From JAJTHC01 sp044348005 (GTDB taxonomy: Bacteria; Cyanobacteriota; Vampirovibrionia; Vampirovibrionales; JAJTHC01), in contig JBIKTR010000009.1 of NCBI GenBank assembly GCA_044348005.1, positions 29,275 through 93,274 on the forward strand: 64,000 nt of DNA. The letters are read 5' to 3'. Below, in pieces: positions 25,355-33,932 of the stretch (positions are counted from its first letter, which is position 1; each line of letters starts with the position of its first letter). The notes below the pieces were generated by a model. That model was given only the letters and a program-made list of their open reading frames with translations. It was not told where the DNA came from and searched no databases. A program made the position numbers and the translations under genes.

Positions 25355-26947
25355 ATGAGTTTTTTCAATAGCACGTTGACCAAAGAAGTGAGAGATACTT
25401 CAAATGCCTCAGCGTCTACTTTACAAGCACACCACAATCAAGAAGAAAAAGAAAATTACCAAGTCTTGGTCAGTAGCTTAAAAAAGATTCAAACCTTAGG
25501 TGATTTACAAAGCACTGCAGACAAAAAAAAGGCCGTTCAAAGCCTTTTAGAAACCATTCGTAGCACTTTTGGTTGGGACTATGGCGCCTACTGGGAAGTC
25601 AACAACAAGGGCAATGCGCTGTTATTTAGTGTTAAATCAGGGCAGTTAAGTAGTGAATTTGACGCCGTGACAGAAAATGTCACGTTTGAAAAAGGCCTAG
25701 GCCTCAATGGCCGTGCTTGGCAGGAGGGACGATTGATTTACGTTCGCAACTTAAATGAGCTGAACGAATCTTCTCGGCGCGATGCGTGTCAACGTTCTGG
25801 GGTTCAATGGGCCGTTGCTTTCCCAATTCGTGTGAACAACCGTATCATCGGCACGATTGAGTTCTTTTCAAAAGAACACGCTGAAGTGTCCGATCAACGC
25901 TTAGGCACCATTGAAGCCCTTTCAACCGCCATTTCATTTGTATTTGAACGCATTGAAAGTTCGTTGCAAGAATTGCACGGTGCCGAATGCCTTAGTGCCG
26001 TACAACGGTTATTTAGCCTCATTGCGGGTGTTCATAACAAAGAAGAAACCATCACCACTGCCTTAAATGGAATTAAGGAAGCCTTTGGTTGGGATTATGC
26101 CAGTTTTTGGCGATATGATGGTTCGCAAAATGCCTTGGTCTTTGAAAAAGAATCAGGCAATGTGAGTCCACAGTTTTCACAAATCACGCATTCCACCACG
26201 TTTAGTCGTGGAGTGGGAGTCAGCGGTCGTGCTTGGGCGTCAGATGATGTCTTATTCATTCCCGATTTAGCGGATGTGAATGACTGCGCCAGAGCGCCAG
26301 TGGCGAGACAAGCGGGCGTCAAGTCTGGTAACGTCTTCCCCATTGTGGTGCAAGGGCATATTGTAGGCACCTTTGACTTTTTTAGCACGCATTATTTGTT
26401 AGACACTGAAAAGCGTCGTAATGCGATGAAAAACATTCGGTTTTTGCTAGAACAAACCCTTGAAAAGTTTGGAAAAACGGATCTTCAACAAGAAGCGGCT
26501 TTAGCCAGTCGTGAAATTGCTGAAAACATGAACCGTGCCGCCCACATGGCTGAAAATACGCGTTCGCAAGGTTTTCATACGCAAGAAGTGATGGAAGCGT
26601 TGATTCATTCTGCGGTGGAAATCAATAGCATTGTGAGCTTGATTCAAAGCATTGCAAGTCAAACCAATCTATTGGCCTTGAACGCCACCATCGAAGCGGC
26701 ACGAGCAGGCGATGCGGGTAAGGGCTTTGCCGTTGTGGCGGACGAAGTCAAGGCACTGGCTGGAAAATCCGCAGAAGCCACCCAAAACATTCAAACGCAG
26801 GTGCTTGCGATTCAAGAAAAAACCACGCAAGCGTCTAAGGCCATTGAAGAAATCATCACCATGGTCGGAGACATCAGCGCGGCCAATTCTTCAGTCGCAG
26901 CCGCTGTTGAAGAACAAAACGTCATTATTAACAACCTCGCAAATTAA
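25355..26947 (+). CDS. Soluble double-GAF methyl-accepting chemotaxis protein
   Basis: A protein of 530 residues with no membrane segment. Two GAF domains (about 45-200 and 215-365) each contain a 'FGWDY' and 'GLNGRAW/GVSGRAW' block. A chemoreceptor signalling helix follows, with hairpin tip around residue 445-475 (NLLALNATIEAARAG, GKGFAVVADEVKAL). It should sense a cytoplasmic ligand and signal to CheA. The helix after the tip is only about 55 residues and stops at EEQNVIINNLAN, where most receptors continue, so the signalling bundle is short. AGGAG 11 bases before the ATG supports the start. Two hairpins follow; the second is a good terminator. Confidence 0.9.
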   Translation: MSFFNSTLTKEVRDTSNASASTLQAHHNQEEKENYQVLVSSLKKIQTLGDLQSTADKKKAVQSLLETIRSTFGWDYGAYWEVNNKGNALLFSVKSGQLSSEFDAVTENVTFEKGLGLNGRAWQEGRLIYVRNLNELNESSRRDACQRSGVQWAVAFPIRVNNRIIGTIEFFSKEHAEVSDQRLGTIEALSTAISFVFERIESSLQELHGAECLSAVQRLFSLIAGVHNKEETITTALNGIKEAFGWDYASFWRYDGSQNALVFEKESGNVSPQFSQITHSTTFSRGVGVSGRAWASDDVLFIPDLADVNDCARAPVARQAGVKSGNVFPIVVQGHIVGTFDFFSTHYLLDTEKRRNAMKNIRFLLEQTLEKFGKTDLQQEAALASREIAENMNRAAHMAENTRSQGFHTQEVMEALIHSAVEINSIVSLIQSIASQTNLLALNATIEAARAGDAGKGFAVVADEVKALAGKSAEATQNIQTQVLAIQEKTTQASKAIEEIITMVGDISAANSSVAAAVEEQNVIINNLAN

Positions 26948-27000
26948 GATGCAACGAGGGGGGCACCCCCCCTTATTTGAACATCACCTTTTGGAGGTCA

Positions 27001-27033
27001 GGGACTCTGCGATCATCGTCGAGTCCCTTTTTT
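27001..27033 (+). terminator. Rho-independent terminator after the chemoreceptor
   Basis: GGGACTC - loop - GAGTCCC followed by TTTTTT. A preceding GGGGGGCACCCCCC hairpin lies at about 26958-26972. Confidence 0.8.
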
Positions 27034-27146
27034 GTGGAAGTTTTAGTGTTTGCTAGACCACTAAAGGTCAGGATCCAATACGTCATGCGTTTATTTCCGT
27101 GTTAAACTACAGGTACGAATAGAATAGACTTACAGGAACACACCCC

Positions 27147-28358
27147 ATGCCTTACGATGTACCTGAATACATTGACGCTTACTTTAACCAGCAACACAAT
27201 CCCCTGAACCCCTACTTAGAAAAAGTCCTCACAGGCGAACGCTTCACGGCTGAAGAAGCGCTACATCTCTACAACAGCCCCAATCTTCTAGGCGTGGGCA
27301 TGCTGGCGGATTTGGCGCGTAAAATCCGCACGCCCCAAGCAGAACAAGCCTATGTGTGGTGGGTGCATAATTACCACATTAACCCCACCAACATTTGTGA
27401 AGACACCTGCCATTTTTGTTCGTTCAAAAAAGGCCCCGCTTCCCCGCATGCGTATTTTTGGGCGATCGACAAAGTTATTGCCGATATTCACGCCTACCCC
27501 GAAAAAAATACCTTACGAGAGTTCCATATCGTCGCGGGGCATTATAAGGGAGCGGATTTAGCCTATTACGCTGATCTCTTTAAAGCCCTGCGTAAGGAGT
27601 TCCCGCACGTGAATGTCAAGGGGCTCACGGCTGCGGAACTGCATTACATTGCTAAAATTGAAGCCCTGCCCATTGAACACGTGATTCAAACCTTGATTGA
27701 AGCTGGTTTACAAGCCTTACCCGGCGGAGGGGCCGAAGTCTTTGCTGAACGTATTCGTCAAGAAGTGTGCCCCGGTAAAATCACGGGGCAACAATGGCTT
27801 GAGATTCACGGTTTGGCGCATCAAATGGGGTTAAAGTCAAACGCCACCATGCTTGCTGGCCTAGGAGAAACCCCTGAAGAGCGCGTGGCGCACATGATTT
27901 CCCTGCGTGAACAGCAAGACAAAACAGGCGGATTCTTGAGCTTTATTCCGCTGAATTGTTATTATGAAGGCAACCGCATTGATCCTAAATACGCCCTAAC
28001 AGGCTTTGAAAATCTTAAAAACTTTGCGGTGTCTCGATTGGTGCTAGACAATTTCCCTCATATTAAAGCGTTTTGGATTCACATTGGCGAAAAAATTTCT
28101 CAAGTCGGGTTGAACTTTGGGGTCGACGACATTGACGGCACCGTCATTCAAGAAAAGATCGCCCATGCCGCGGGCACCCAAAGTTCGCAAGGCTTAACCA
28201 TGCGTCAGCTCACGCATTTAATTCGTCAATCGGGGCGCTTGCCCGTTGAACGAGACGCGTTTTACAACGTCGTTAAAGTATGGGACGCCGCCGCCATGCA
28301 AGCCCTCGTGCCTGCCCAAGTGTTGAAAAAAGCCTACCACAAAAGCACGGCTCATTAA
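27147..28358 (+). CDS. mqnE: Aminofutalosine synthase (radical SAM)
   Basis: A protein of 403 residues. MqnE joins S-adenosylmethionine to 3-((1-carboxyvinyl)oxy)benzoate to form 6-amino-6-deoxyfutalosine in the alternative menaquinone pathway. The 4Fe-4S motif is C-x3-C-x2-C in CEDTCHFCSF (about residues 86-95). The HNYHINPTNIC lead-in, HIVAGHYKGADL, LPGGGAEVF and FIPLNCYYEGN fit the MqnE/MqnC/CofH family. Overall pattern and length favour MqnE over MqnC or CofH. No other futalosine gene lies in the window. Confidence 0.85.
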   Translation: MPYDVPEYIDAYFNQQHNPLNPYLEKVLTGERFTAEEALHLYNSPNLLGVGMLADLARKIRTPQAEQAYVWWVHNYHINPTNICEDTCHFCSFKKGPASPHAYFWAIDKVIADIHAYPEKNTLREFHIVAGHYKGADLAYYADLFKALRKEFPHVNVKGLTAAELHYIAKIEALPIEHVIQTLIEAGLQALPGGGAEVFAERIRQEVCPGKITGQQWLEIHGLAHQMGLKSNATMLAGLGETPEERVAHMISLREQQDKTGGFLSFIPLNCYYEGNRIDPKYALTGFENLKNFAVSRLVLDNFPHIKAFWIHIGEKISQVGLNFGVDDIDGTVIQEKIAHAAGTQSSQGLTMRQLTHLIRQSGRLPVERDAFYNVVKVWDAAAMQALVPAQVLKKAYHKSTAH

Positions 28359-28382
28359 GCCATGTGCCTGCGTGATTTACCC

Positions 28383-29480
28383 TTAAAACCCAAGACCCCC
28401 GTTGTTGTTTTGAGCGTCTGGCGTGGTGTTGAACATGCCGTTCATGTTGTTCAACAAACTGTTTTGCATCAGTTGGTTCATTACTTGGGGGGTCATGGCT
28501 GGGGTGGCGTTGGGATTGTTCAACATCGTGTTGTTTAACATAGTGCCGTTAAACATATTGAGACCATTCATCCCTTGGCCGTTCATCATCATCATGTTCA
28601 TGGGGTTATTGGGATTAAAACTGTTTGAAGAATTGTTCATCAGTTGCATCATCATTAACTGTTGAAGCATTTGAAAGTTTTGCGCAATTTGTTCCTGGGT
28701 GAGCGGTGCAGGGCTTGCGGATGCTTGTAAGGACGCGGCCGCCCCTACCGAGGGGCTGTTTGCTTGATTAGACGAAACAGGAGTTTTGGCCTTGTTGGGC
28801 ACTGATTCTTGGGGAGGTTGTTGAGCTTGGGTGCTTTGATCCACCGCGCCTTCTTGAACCATGGGCAAAGGGGTGGGGGAAGCGGGCGTTTTAAGTGCTT
28901 CGGTAGACGGCAAACGGGGTACCGTCGCCTCTTCAAGCGTCGCGGGGGGGTTGGGGGGTGTTTTTGGGGCAGGGGAACGAAACGGCGTCGAGGGGGTTTG
29001 ACTGTTCGCCACTGAACGGGCGAGGTTTAAAAGGGCCGTATTCTTTTCATCTTCCACCGTAGGGGGCTTGGCTTCAGGCAGTGGGTTTGCCCAAGCAAGC
29101 GCCTGCTGAGTGATGGCATCCTGCGGGGCGAGGGTGTTTAGCGTGGCCAAATAGCGACGCATGGCCGGAAAGTCGCCCAGTGCATAGCTGGCTTTCGCCA
29201 AGTAAAAAAAGGCTTCTAAATCTTCGGGGTGTTCTTCCACCCACGATTCTAACAACACCAGCGCTTGGCGCGTTTGCCCCTGTTTCAGGGCTTCAAGCGC
29301 AATGCGAAGGCTGTTGAAGGGGGCCGTTGCTGTGGCGGTTTCCTGCGGGAAAGGCGCACGCACATTGGGGGCGCTGGGGCTTAGAAACAGGCCTTCAGCG
29401 TGTAAGGCCGGCGCCGTGCCAAGACTTAGGCTTAAGGCAAGCGTGGCGCAAGTGTAGAACATGGGCGTGCGGATGGGCAT
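28383..29480 (-). CDS. Exported TPR protein with Asn/Met-rich tail
   Basis: A protein of 365 residues, not recognised as a whole. It has a signal peptide (hydrophobic residues about 8-24, AxA-like end LHAEG). Residues about 55-135 form two or three TPR-like helices pairs (LRIALEALKQGQTRQALVLLESWVEEHPEDLEAFFYLAKA, shown here by ALEALKQGQ and LEAFFYLAKASYALGD). A Pro/Ala-rich linker follows. Residues about 265-365 are extremely rich in Asn and Met, with runs such as MNMMMMNGQGMNGLNMFNG, ending GGLGF. It is convergent with mqnE (24 bases between stops). The tail is prion-like in composition; its function is unknown. Confidence 0.75.
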   Translation of the reverse strand: MPIRTPMFYTCATLALSLSLGTAPALHAEGLFLSPSAPNVRAPFPQETATATAPFNSLRIALEALKQGQTRQALVLLESWVEEHPEDLEAFFYLAKASYALGDFPAMRRYLATLNTLAPQDAITQQALAWANPLPEAKPPTVEDEKNTALLNLARSVANSQTPSTPFRSPAPKTPPNPPATLEEATVPRLPSTEALKTPASPTPLPMVQEGAVDQSTQAQQPPQESVPNKAKTPVSSNQANSPSVGAAASLQASASPAPLTQEQIAQNFQMLQQLMMMQLMNNSSNSFNPNNPMNMMMMNGQGMNGLNMFNGTMLNNTMLNNPNATPAMTPQVMNQLMQNSLLNNMNGMFNTTPDAQNNNGGLGF

Positions 29481-29601
29481 GGTGAAGGCTCCTTGCTGAT
29501 GTTATTATGACAAATAAACGCGCCCAGCATCCCCTTCATTTGGAGGGGACTTTAGGAGTGGAAAGCTTTCGCCGAAGTGCCCTGTTCTGGCAAAGAAGGT
29601 T

Positions 29602-29641
29602 GAAAACACAACAGCCCCTGTCTGTTGACGGGGGCTGTTGT
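29602..29641 (-). terminator. Terminator of tRNA-Val
   Basis: A perfect 11-bp stem ACAACAGCCCC / GGGGCTGTTGT starts at the last base of the tRNA and is followed on the minus strand by GTTTTC. Confidence 0.75.
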
Positions 29642-29716
29642 GGTGGGCGCTCACGGGCTCGAACCGTGGACCACCTGCGTGTAAAGCAGACGCTCTACCA
29701 ACTGAGCTAAACGCCC
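29641..29716 (-). tRNA. tRNA-Val (UAC)
   Basis: Acceptor GGGCGTT / (A)GCGCCC, D arm AGCTCAGTTGGTAGAGC, anticodon loop TTTACAC with anticodon TAC, and T arm CACGGTTCGAGCCCGTG. The 3' CCA is encoded, unlike in the tRNA-Pro of this window. Confidence 0.95.
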
Positions 29717-29728
29717 TTAGCTGTGTTT

Positions 29729-29756
29729 ATATTACATCGTCCAGCCAGGAATGCAA
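29729..29756 (-). promoter_or_regulatory. Promoter for tRNA-Val
   Basis: On the minus strand TTGCAT, 16-base spacer, TAATAT, ending 12 bases before the mature 5' end. Confidence 0.5.
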
Positions 29757-29949
29757 GCCCCTTTTTTGAGAAATTGAGGCAAAAGCTTGAAAAGGCGCAC
29801 TTAAATGTTCATGAAAGTAAGGGGTAAAAAACAGGGGGCACAAAAAAAGTTTGATGCTGTTTTATACAAGCAAGCCGACTACAGTAAACGATTTAGGGTT
29901 TATCTGATGAAGCGATAATGTCGTTAATGAGTTATAAAGGAACTTTTTT

Positions 29950-30594
29950 ATGTTAAGCCCACTAACCCCCCCCAATAACAAAAGTATAGCTTTAAGAAGC
30001 ACCCCTGCCACTTCCCACACGGCACATGCCCCAGTGCCTTGCCCACACGCGAATCAACGTTCCGGCCGTTTGAGTCAATATATAATACAGGATGTTAAAA
30101 CATTAGTAGAAAAGTTAAAGAGTCGTGAAAAAAGTTTACGGTGGAAAACATGGAATCAATTATTAAGACAACCTACTGTCAGTAAACAAATTGAGGAAAT
30201 AGTCACATTAGCAGAACAGTTACATCAACTACCCGTTAATATTTACCGTGCGGGATTGGGTTTTTATGATTTTCAGTTGCCTTATGTAAGGAGAACGAGT
30301 AATTTTGGTGACATTCATACCGAACCTAGTTCGTATCGATGGTCAATGTCTTTTCCAGGGAACTTGTTTTCTCCAAGAAAACCAACCTTGTCTGTTCTTA
30401 AAGAAATTAAAAAGTACTTAGATTCTACCATACCAAAAGTTAAAGACGCTTTAAGTCGGAGTAACTACAAATACAATCCTCCAAAAGAGGTAATAACCAC
30501 AACGTTTCCTCCCTTACCTAGTTTTACAACGGCACAAGGGACTCCAGAGGAACGACTGCAACATTTGTTGAAAAACCTCAGACAGAGTAGTTAA
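29950..30594 (+). CDS. Hypothetical protein, AT-rich orphan
   Basis: A protein of 214 residues, not recognised. AAGGA eight bases before the ATG supports the start. The first 40 residues are Pro/Thr/Ser/His-rich. A helical part (QYIIQDVKTLVEKLKSREKSL, partly quoted) and a mixed region with many aromatic residues (NIYRAGLGFYDFQLPYVRR) follow. There is no membrane segment. The coding sequence is AT-richer than its neighbours and uses many AT-ending codons, suggesting recent acquisition. It sits next to a tRNA gene and a uvrA-like remnant. Confidence 0.6.
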   Translation: MLSPLTPPNNKSIALRSTPATSHTAHAPVPCPHANQRSGRLSQYIIQDVKTLVEKLKSREKSLRWKTWNQLLRQPTVSKQIEEIVTLAEQLHQLPVNIYRAGLGFYDFQLPYVRRTSNFGDIHTEPSSYRWSMSFPGNLFSPRKPTLSVLKEIKKYLDSTIPKVKDALSRSNYKYNPPKEVITTTFPPLPSFTTAQGTPEERLQHLLKNLRQSS

Positions 30595-30773
30595 AACTTA
30601 ACAGCTGAAGCCGGCGTGGATGTAAAGATGACGAAAAGGTCTCCCCATTCAAGAGAACCCGACTTGTATTGCGTGTAAGGTTTATTGCAAACCAGTAAGC
30701 AACAAAAAGAACTAGCTAAAACTGTTTGGCGTATAATGAAACGAACACTCCCCACAAACGCAAGAGACCCCCC

Positions 30774-30944
30774 ATGCCTGCCCTGCACGATGCCCCCACC
30801 ACCACCCAGCGATACATCTGCCTTGAAGACGTGCAAACGCACAATTTAAAAGGCTTTTCGCTGAACATCCCCAAGCACCAACTCGTCGTGTTTACAGGCA
30901 TTTCAGGCAGCGGTAAAAGTAGCCTCGTCTTTGACACACACTAG
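30774..30944 (+). pseudogene. Truncated UvrA-like ABC ATPase N-terminus
   Basis: A stub of 56 residues from MPALHDAP. Residues about 11-55 match the start of UvrA-family proteins: ICLEDVQTHNLKGFSLNIP, then the Walker A loop GISGSGKSSLVFDT. In UvrA the next residues are the conserved LYAEGQRRY, but here a His and a stop codon follow. Nothing resembling the remaining 850 or so residues lies downstream. It is therefore a decayed remnant of uvrA or a uvrA2/drug-resistance paralogue. It may still be translated. Confidence 0.75.
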
Positions 30945-31252
30945 ACCCGTTTTTTACGCTGTTTTTAGGTGTTTTACTGGGGGGGGGTGTGAAGGCTTGT
31001 TCAAAAAAGCCAATCTTTTTGACTATAACGTATTTTTAAGCGGTTTGCCCAGTGCTTAAAATGCACGATTTTGGGCTGTCGTTGTTCTTAATTCTTTTTA
31101 AAACACCGTGCAAGACGCCTTGGCGTAACAGAATGTAACATCCCTTGTAGAAAAAGAACCTTCTATTCGATACACCATTTGTAGGAGCCAAGCCCCTTTG
31201 CCCACCTTTAGGGCTGGCCTGGCATGCCCTAAAACAGGAGGCACCCGAGTAG
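30945..31252. other. Intergenic region after the uvrA-like remnant
   Basis: No gene seen. It holds a nine-G run at 30979-30987 and, at 31048-31074, CCCAGTGCTTAAAATGCACG followed by ATTTTGG. The latter is an imperfect copy of a short repeat also found at 3959-3985 and, inverted, at 36363-36391. An SD (AGGAGG) for the TPR gene is at its end. Confidence 0.4.
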
Positions 31253-32890
31253 ATGTCACAATCCATGAACGTCCACCAGCTTGAACAACTCTTTCTGCAA
31301 CCCAATTCCCCTGTTTCTGAACCGCAAAACCACTTGTTTGAAGCCTTACTCCTTCACCTTGATTCGCTCGTTTCGCAATGGGAATTGCACCCGCATCACG
31401 ATGTGGCGCAAAACATTCTGAGCCAAATCAACGAACAGTGCTACGGCACTTGGCAGCAGGACGCCGTTCTTTCCCTGTACTTCACCTTAATTGGTGAAAC
31501 GAAAAAGGGTCAACATCATGCGTACAAGGCCTTAAACTTGAAAGAAGAAACCCACACCTCACACTCCCTAAGCGTGGATTGGGTGGTGCAATTAAGTCTG
31601 GCACACATTCACACGTTGGGGGGGCATTACAGCATTGCTCAACGCCATTTAGAACAAGTCAAGGTGCCCAAGCGATTTCATCATTTAGAACAACACGCTC
31701 AAAACTTGCAACGCCTTGTTTATGAAGAAGGGGTTCAAACACTCAACCTAGATCCTCTTCAACTGGCGTGGAAGAAAAACGTCTTGACGCTGGTTCACTT
31801 GGGTAATTTTCTTTGTCATTCTAGCCTTCAAGGGTTTTGGCACTGTATGCAAAGTTCGCTGGATCTTTTACAGCTTTTTGCCAGTGAAAGCTTAAAAATG
31901 CCGACGGCTCACATTTTGGCCCAATGCACCAAGATTCAACAATCCGTGTACTTAAGCAGTGTGGTCATTCATGCTGCCCAACTTGAAATTAGTCATTTAG
32001 AATGGGCGTCTGCCTTGGTAAGACTCAAACGAGCCATTCGTCGTTTACCGTCTCAACCCTTGTTGTGGTATGAACTTTCCCATGTGTACGGGATGTTAGA
32101 AGCCCACGCCAAAGCGCGTCAGGCGCTGGAAAAAACCGTCACGCTCATGCCGTCCTTGTCTATGGCGCAATTGGAACTGGGCCTTACTTATGCTGAAGAA
32201 GGTAACGCCTTTGCGGCTATTGAACGTTACCTGTTGGCGTATGTCTATGCTCAAAGAAAAGAAAGCAAGCGTAAAATTGCCTTTGTCGTTGCCAGCTTCT
32301 TAGAAAGTCCGTTGTTTATTGAAAGTTCGGCTCACTTTAAGTATGAAGAATACGGGGCGTTAGTGAGTGCTGAAATTGCCTTATTATTAAAAATCGAACA
32401 AGAACAGATGATGAGCCCTGCTACCTTAAGCCACCTGGCTAAACTGGCCAACACCCTAGAACAGCACGATTTAGCCATGGCCTTATGTCAACTGGCTTTA
32501 ACGAATGACGGGGTTAAAAATCCGCAGTGTGTGGTAAATTTGGCGTACACGGCTTGGCAAGCCAAAGCCTTAGAACAGGCGATTTACTTCTATAAGCAAG
32601 CCTTACAGTTGGATCCTGACAATGCGGTGGCGCACAATAACTTAGGGTGCATTTACTTCGACGACTTAAACCACCAAGCCAAGGCTTTGTATCACTTTGA
32701 AGAAGCGGTAGCACAAAATCCGCATTATGCCATGGCTCACTTCAATCGTGGACGCCTCCTTTCCCAACAAGAACAGTTTAGCGAAGCGGCACTAGCCTTT
32801 ACTTGCGCAAAAGCCAGTAACGCAATGACCCAAGAACTCGACACCGAAGAAATCAATCAGTATTTAGAACGCTTGTTTAACGAAATGTAA
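31253..32890 (+). CDS. Large TPR-repeat protein
   Basis: A protein of 545 residues with no signal peptide. Clear tetratricopeptide repeats occupy the C-terminal third, for example ALEQAIYFYKQALQLDPDN (about 443-461), NNLGCIYFDDLNHQAKALYHFEEA and AHFNRGRLLSQQEQFSEAALAF, with looser repeats at about 255-330. The N-terminal half is helical. It is probably a cytoplasmic scaffold; the partner is unknown. AGGAGG lies 11 bases before the first ATG; an in-frame ATG five codons later is an alternative start. A terminator follows. Confidence 0.82.
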   Translation: MSQSMNVHQLEQLFLQPNSPVSEPQNHLFEALLLHLDSLVSQWELHPHHDVAQNILSQINEQCYGTWQQDAVLSLYFTLIGETKKGQHHAYKALNLKEETHTSHSLSVDWVVQLSLAHIHTLGGHYSIAQRHLEQVKVPKRFHHLEQHAQNLQRLVYEEGVQTLNLDPLQLAWKKNVLTLVHLGNFLCHSSLQGFWHCMQSSLDLLQLFASESLKMPTAHILAQCTKIQQSVYLSSVVIHAAQLEISHLEWASALVRLKRAIRRLPSQPLLWYELSHVYGMLEAHAKARQALEKTVTLMPSLSMAQLELGLTYAEEGNAFAAIERYLLAYVYAQRKESKRKIAFVVASFLESPLFIESSAHFKYEEYGALVSAEIALLLKIEQEQMMSPATLSHLAKLANTLEQHDLAMALCQLALTNDGVKNPQCVVNLAYTAWQAKALEQAIYFYKQALQLDPDNAVAHNNLGCIYFDDLNHQAKALYHFEEAVAQNPHYAMAHFNRGRLLSQQEQFSEAALAFTCAKASNAMTQELDTEEINQYLERLFNEM

Positions 32891-32942
32891 GTTTAACAAT
32901 AAACCCACCTTTTTGTTTACTTATTACGAGAGAGAGAGAGTC

Positions 32943-32974
32943 GCCTGGTCTACTACAGACTGGGCCTTTTTTTT
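32943..32974 (+). terminator. Rho-independent terminator after the TPR gene
   Basis: GCCTGGTCT - ACTAC - AGACTGGGC (9 bp with two wobbles) is followed by a run of T. Confidence 0.75.
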
Positions 32975-33019
32975 GGGGGGGGTAAACGCTAAAAAATCGG
33001 GAGGCTGAAAAGCCTCTTA

Positions 33020-33700
33020 TTAGTTCCCCTTAAAGGGGTTATAGATCTTGTAACCATCGTCTTTTTGAATCGTTTCAGGGAATTGAAACTTTTTCAAGTC
33101 ATTGACTCCCACACTGACATGATGACTAGAAAGACTTACTAGCTTTGTTATTTTCGCTTTACTAGGAGGTGTAATTAGAACAATTTCTTTTTCAGGATAT
33201 AACATACCTAGGGTTTCAATGGCAGGTACTAAATCACTGTCTGCTGTGAGTAAATAGCAAACATCAAAGGCATTTTGAACGGCAAGTTCTAAAAGTTTAC
33301 AAGCGATGCGAACATCCGTTTCTTTTTCTTCGTGTTTGGTTTGTTGAATAAAACACGCCGTGTTTTGAATCGCATTTTCACATTTATAAAAAAATTGTTT
33401 TTGCTTCTTCTTGAAATTACCTAAAACGACTTTGACCCCTGCATTTTCTAAGGCATGAATGTAAGTCTGATGCCGTTGAGTTGTACCTCCATCAAAGCGA
33501 TTTCTATGTTTCGCAAATGCCGTAAAAAAATACACTTGCGACAATTCGTGCTTGGCTTGCTTGGGGGATTGTTTTACATAGTAACGTAATAAACTAGGGT
33601 AGTCTAACCATTGTAAGCAATGCCCTGCCTTTTTCTGTTCGTGCTTAATGGGGTGGTAAAAGTTGAATCCGTCAATTAAAGCCACTACTCGTTTTTTCAT
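33020..33700 (-). CDS. NYN-domain (PIN-like) putative nuclease
   Basis: A protein of 226 residues. The NYN/LabA fold is shown by LIDGFNFY at the N-terminus (first Asp and Asn), KETDVRIACKLLELA (about 122-136) and YLLTADSDLVPAI (about 147-159). These carry the acidic residues that bind metal in PIN-like RNases. A Lys-rich middle (GNFKKKQKQFFYKCE) could bind nucleic acid. The family includes RNA-processing and defence-related nucleases; the role here is unknown. The gene is AT-richer than its neighbours and faces away from them. GAGG eight bases before the ATG supports the start. Confidence 0.85.
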   Translation of the reverse strand: MKKRVVALIDGFNFYHPIKHEQKKAGHCLQWLDYPSLLRYYVKQSPKQAKHELSQVYFFTAFAKHRNRFDGGTTQRHQTYIHALENAGVKVVLGNFKKKQKQFFYKCENAIQNTACFIQQTKHEEKETDVRIACKLLELAVQNAFDVCYLLTADSDLVPAIETLGMLYPEKEIVLITPPSKAKITKLVSLSSHHVSVGVNDLKKFQFPETIQKDDGYKIYNPFKGN

Positions 33701-33875
33701 TAAGCAACCTCAAAATAATAAAGAGCCGAGGAACACAAAGGCACTCGACTCAGGCTAACTGTTTCCAGAAAGCGATTTAATATAGATATTATGACAAACA
33801 AATCCGAATGATGCAACCCCTATTTCACAATTGGTTAGAGTTTCAACAATTCAATGAAATGCTTTCTACAACCCC

Positions 33876-33905
33876 TTGGTAAAGAGGTCTATTTTGGACT
33901 ATAAT
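33876..33905 (+). promoter_or_regulatory. Promoter for the 33.9-kb amidase gene
   Basis: TTGGTA (33876-33881), 18-base spacer, TATAAT (33900-33905), 27 bases before the chosen ATG. Confidence 0.5.
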
Positions 33906-33932
33906 AAGCCTATTGTTGTGAAGGATTCTGTC

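Noticed and set aside
31036..31305. Open frame of 89 codons on the minus strand near the TPR gene
   Set aside because: It overlaps the SD and start of the well-supported TPR gene, has no SD and no recognisable motif.
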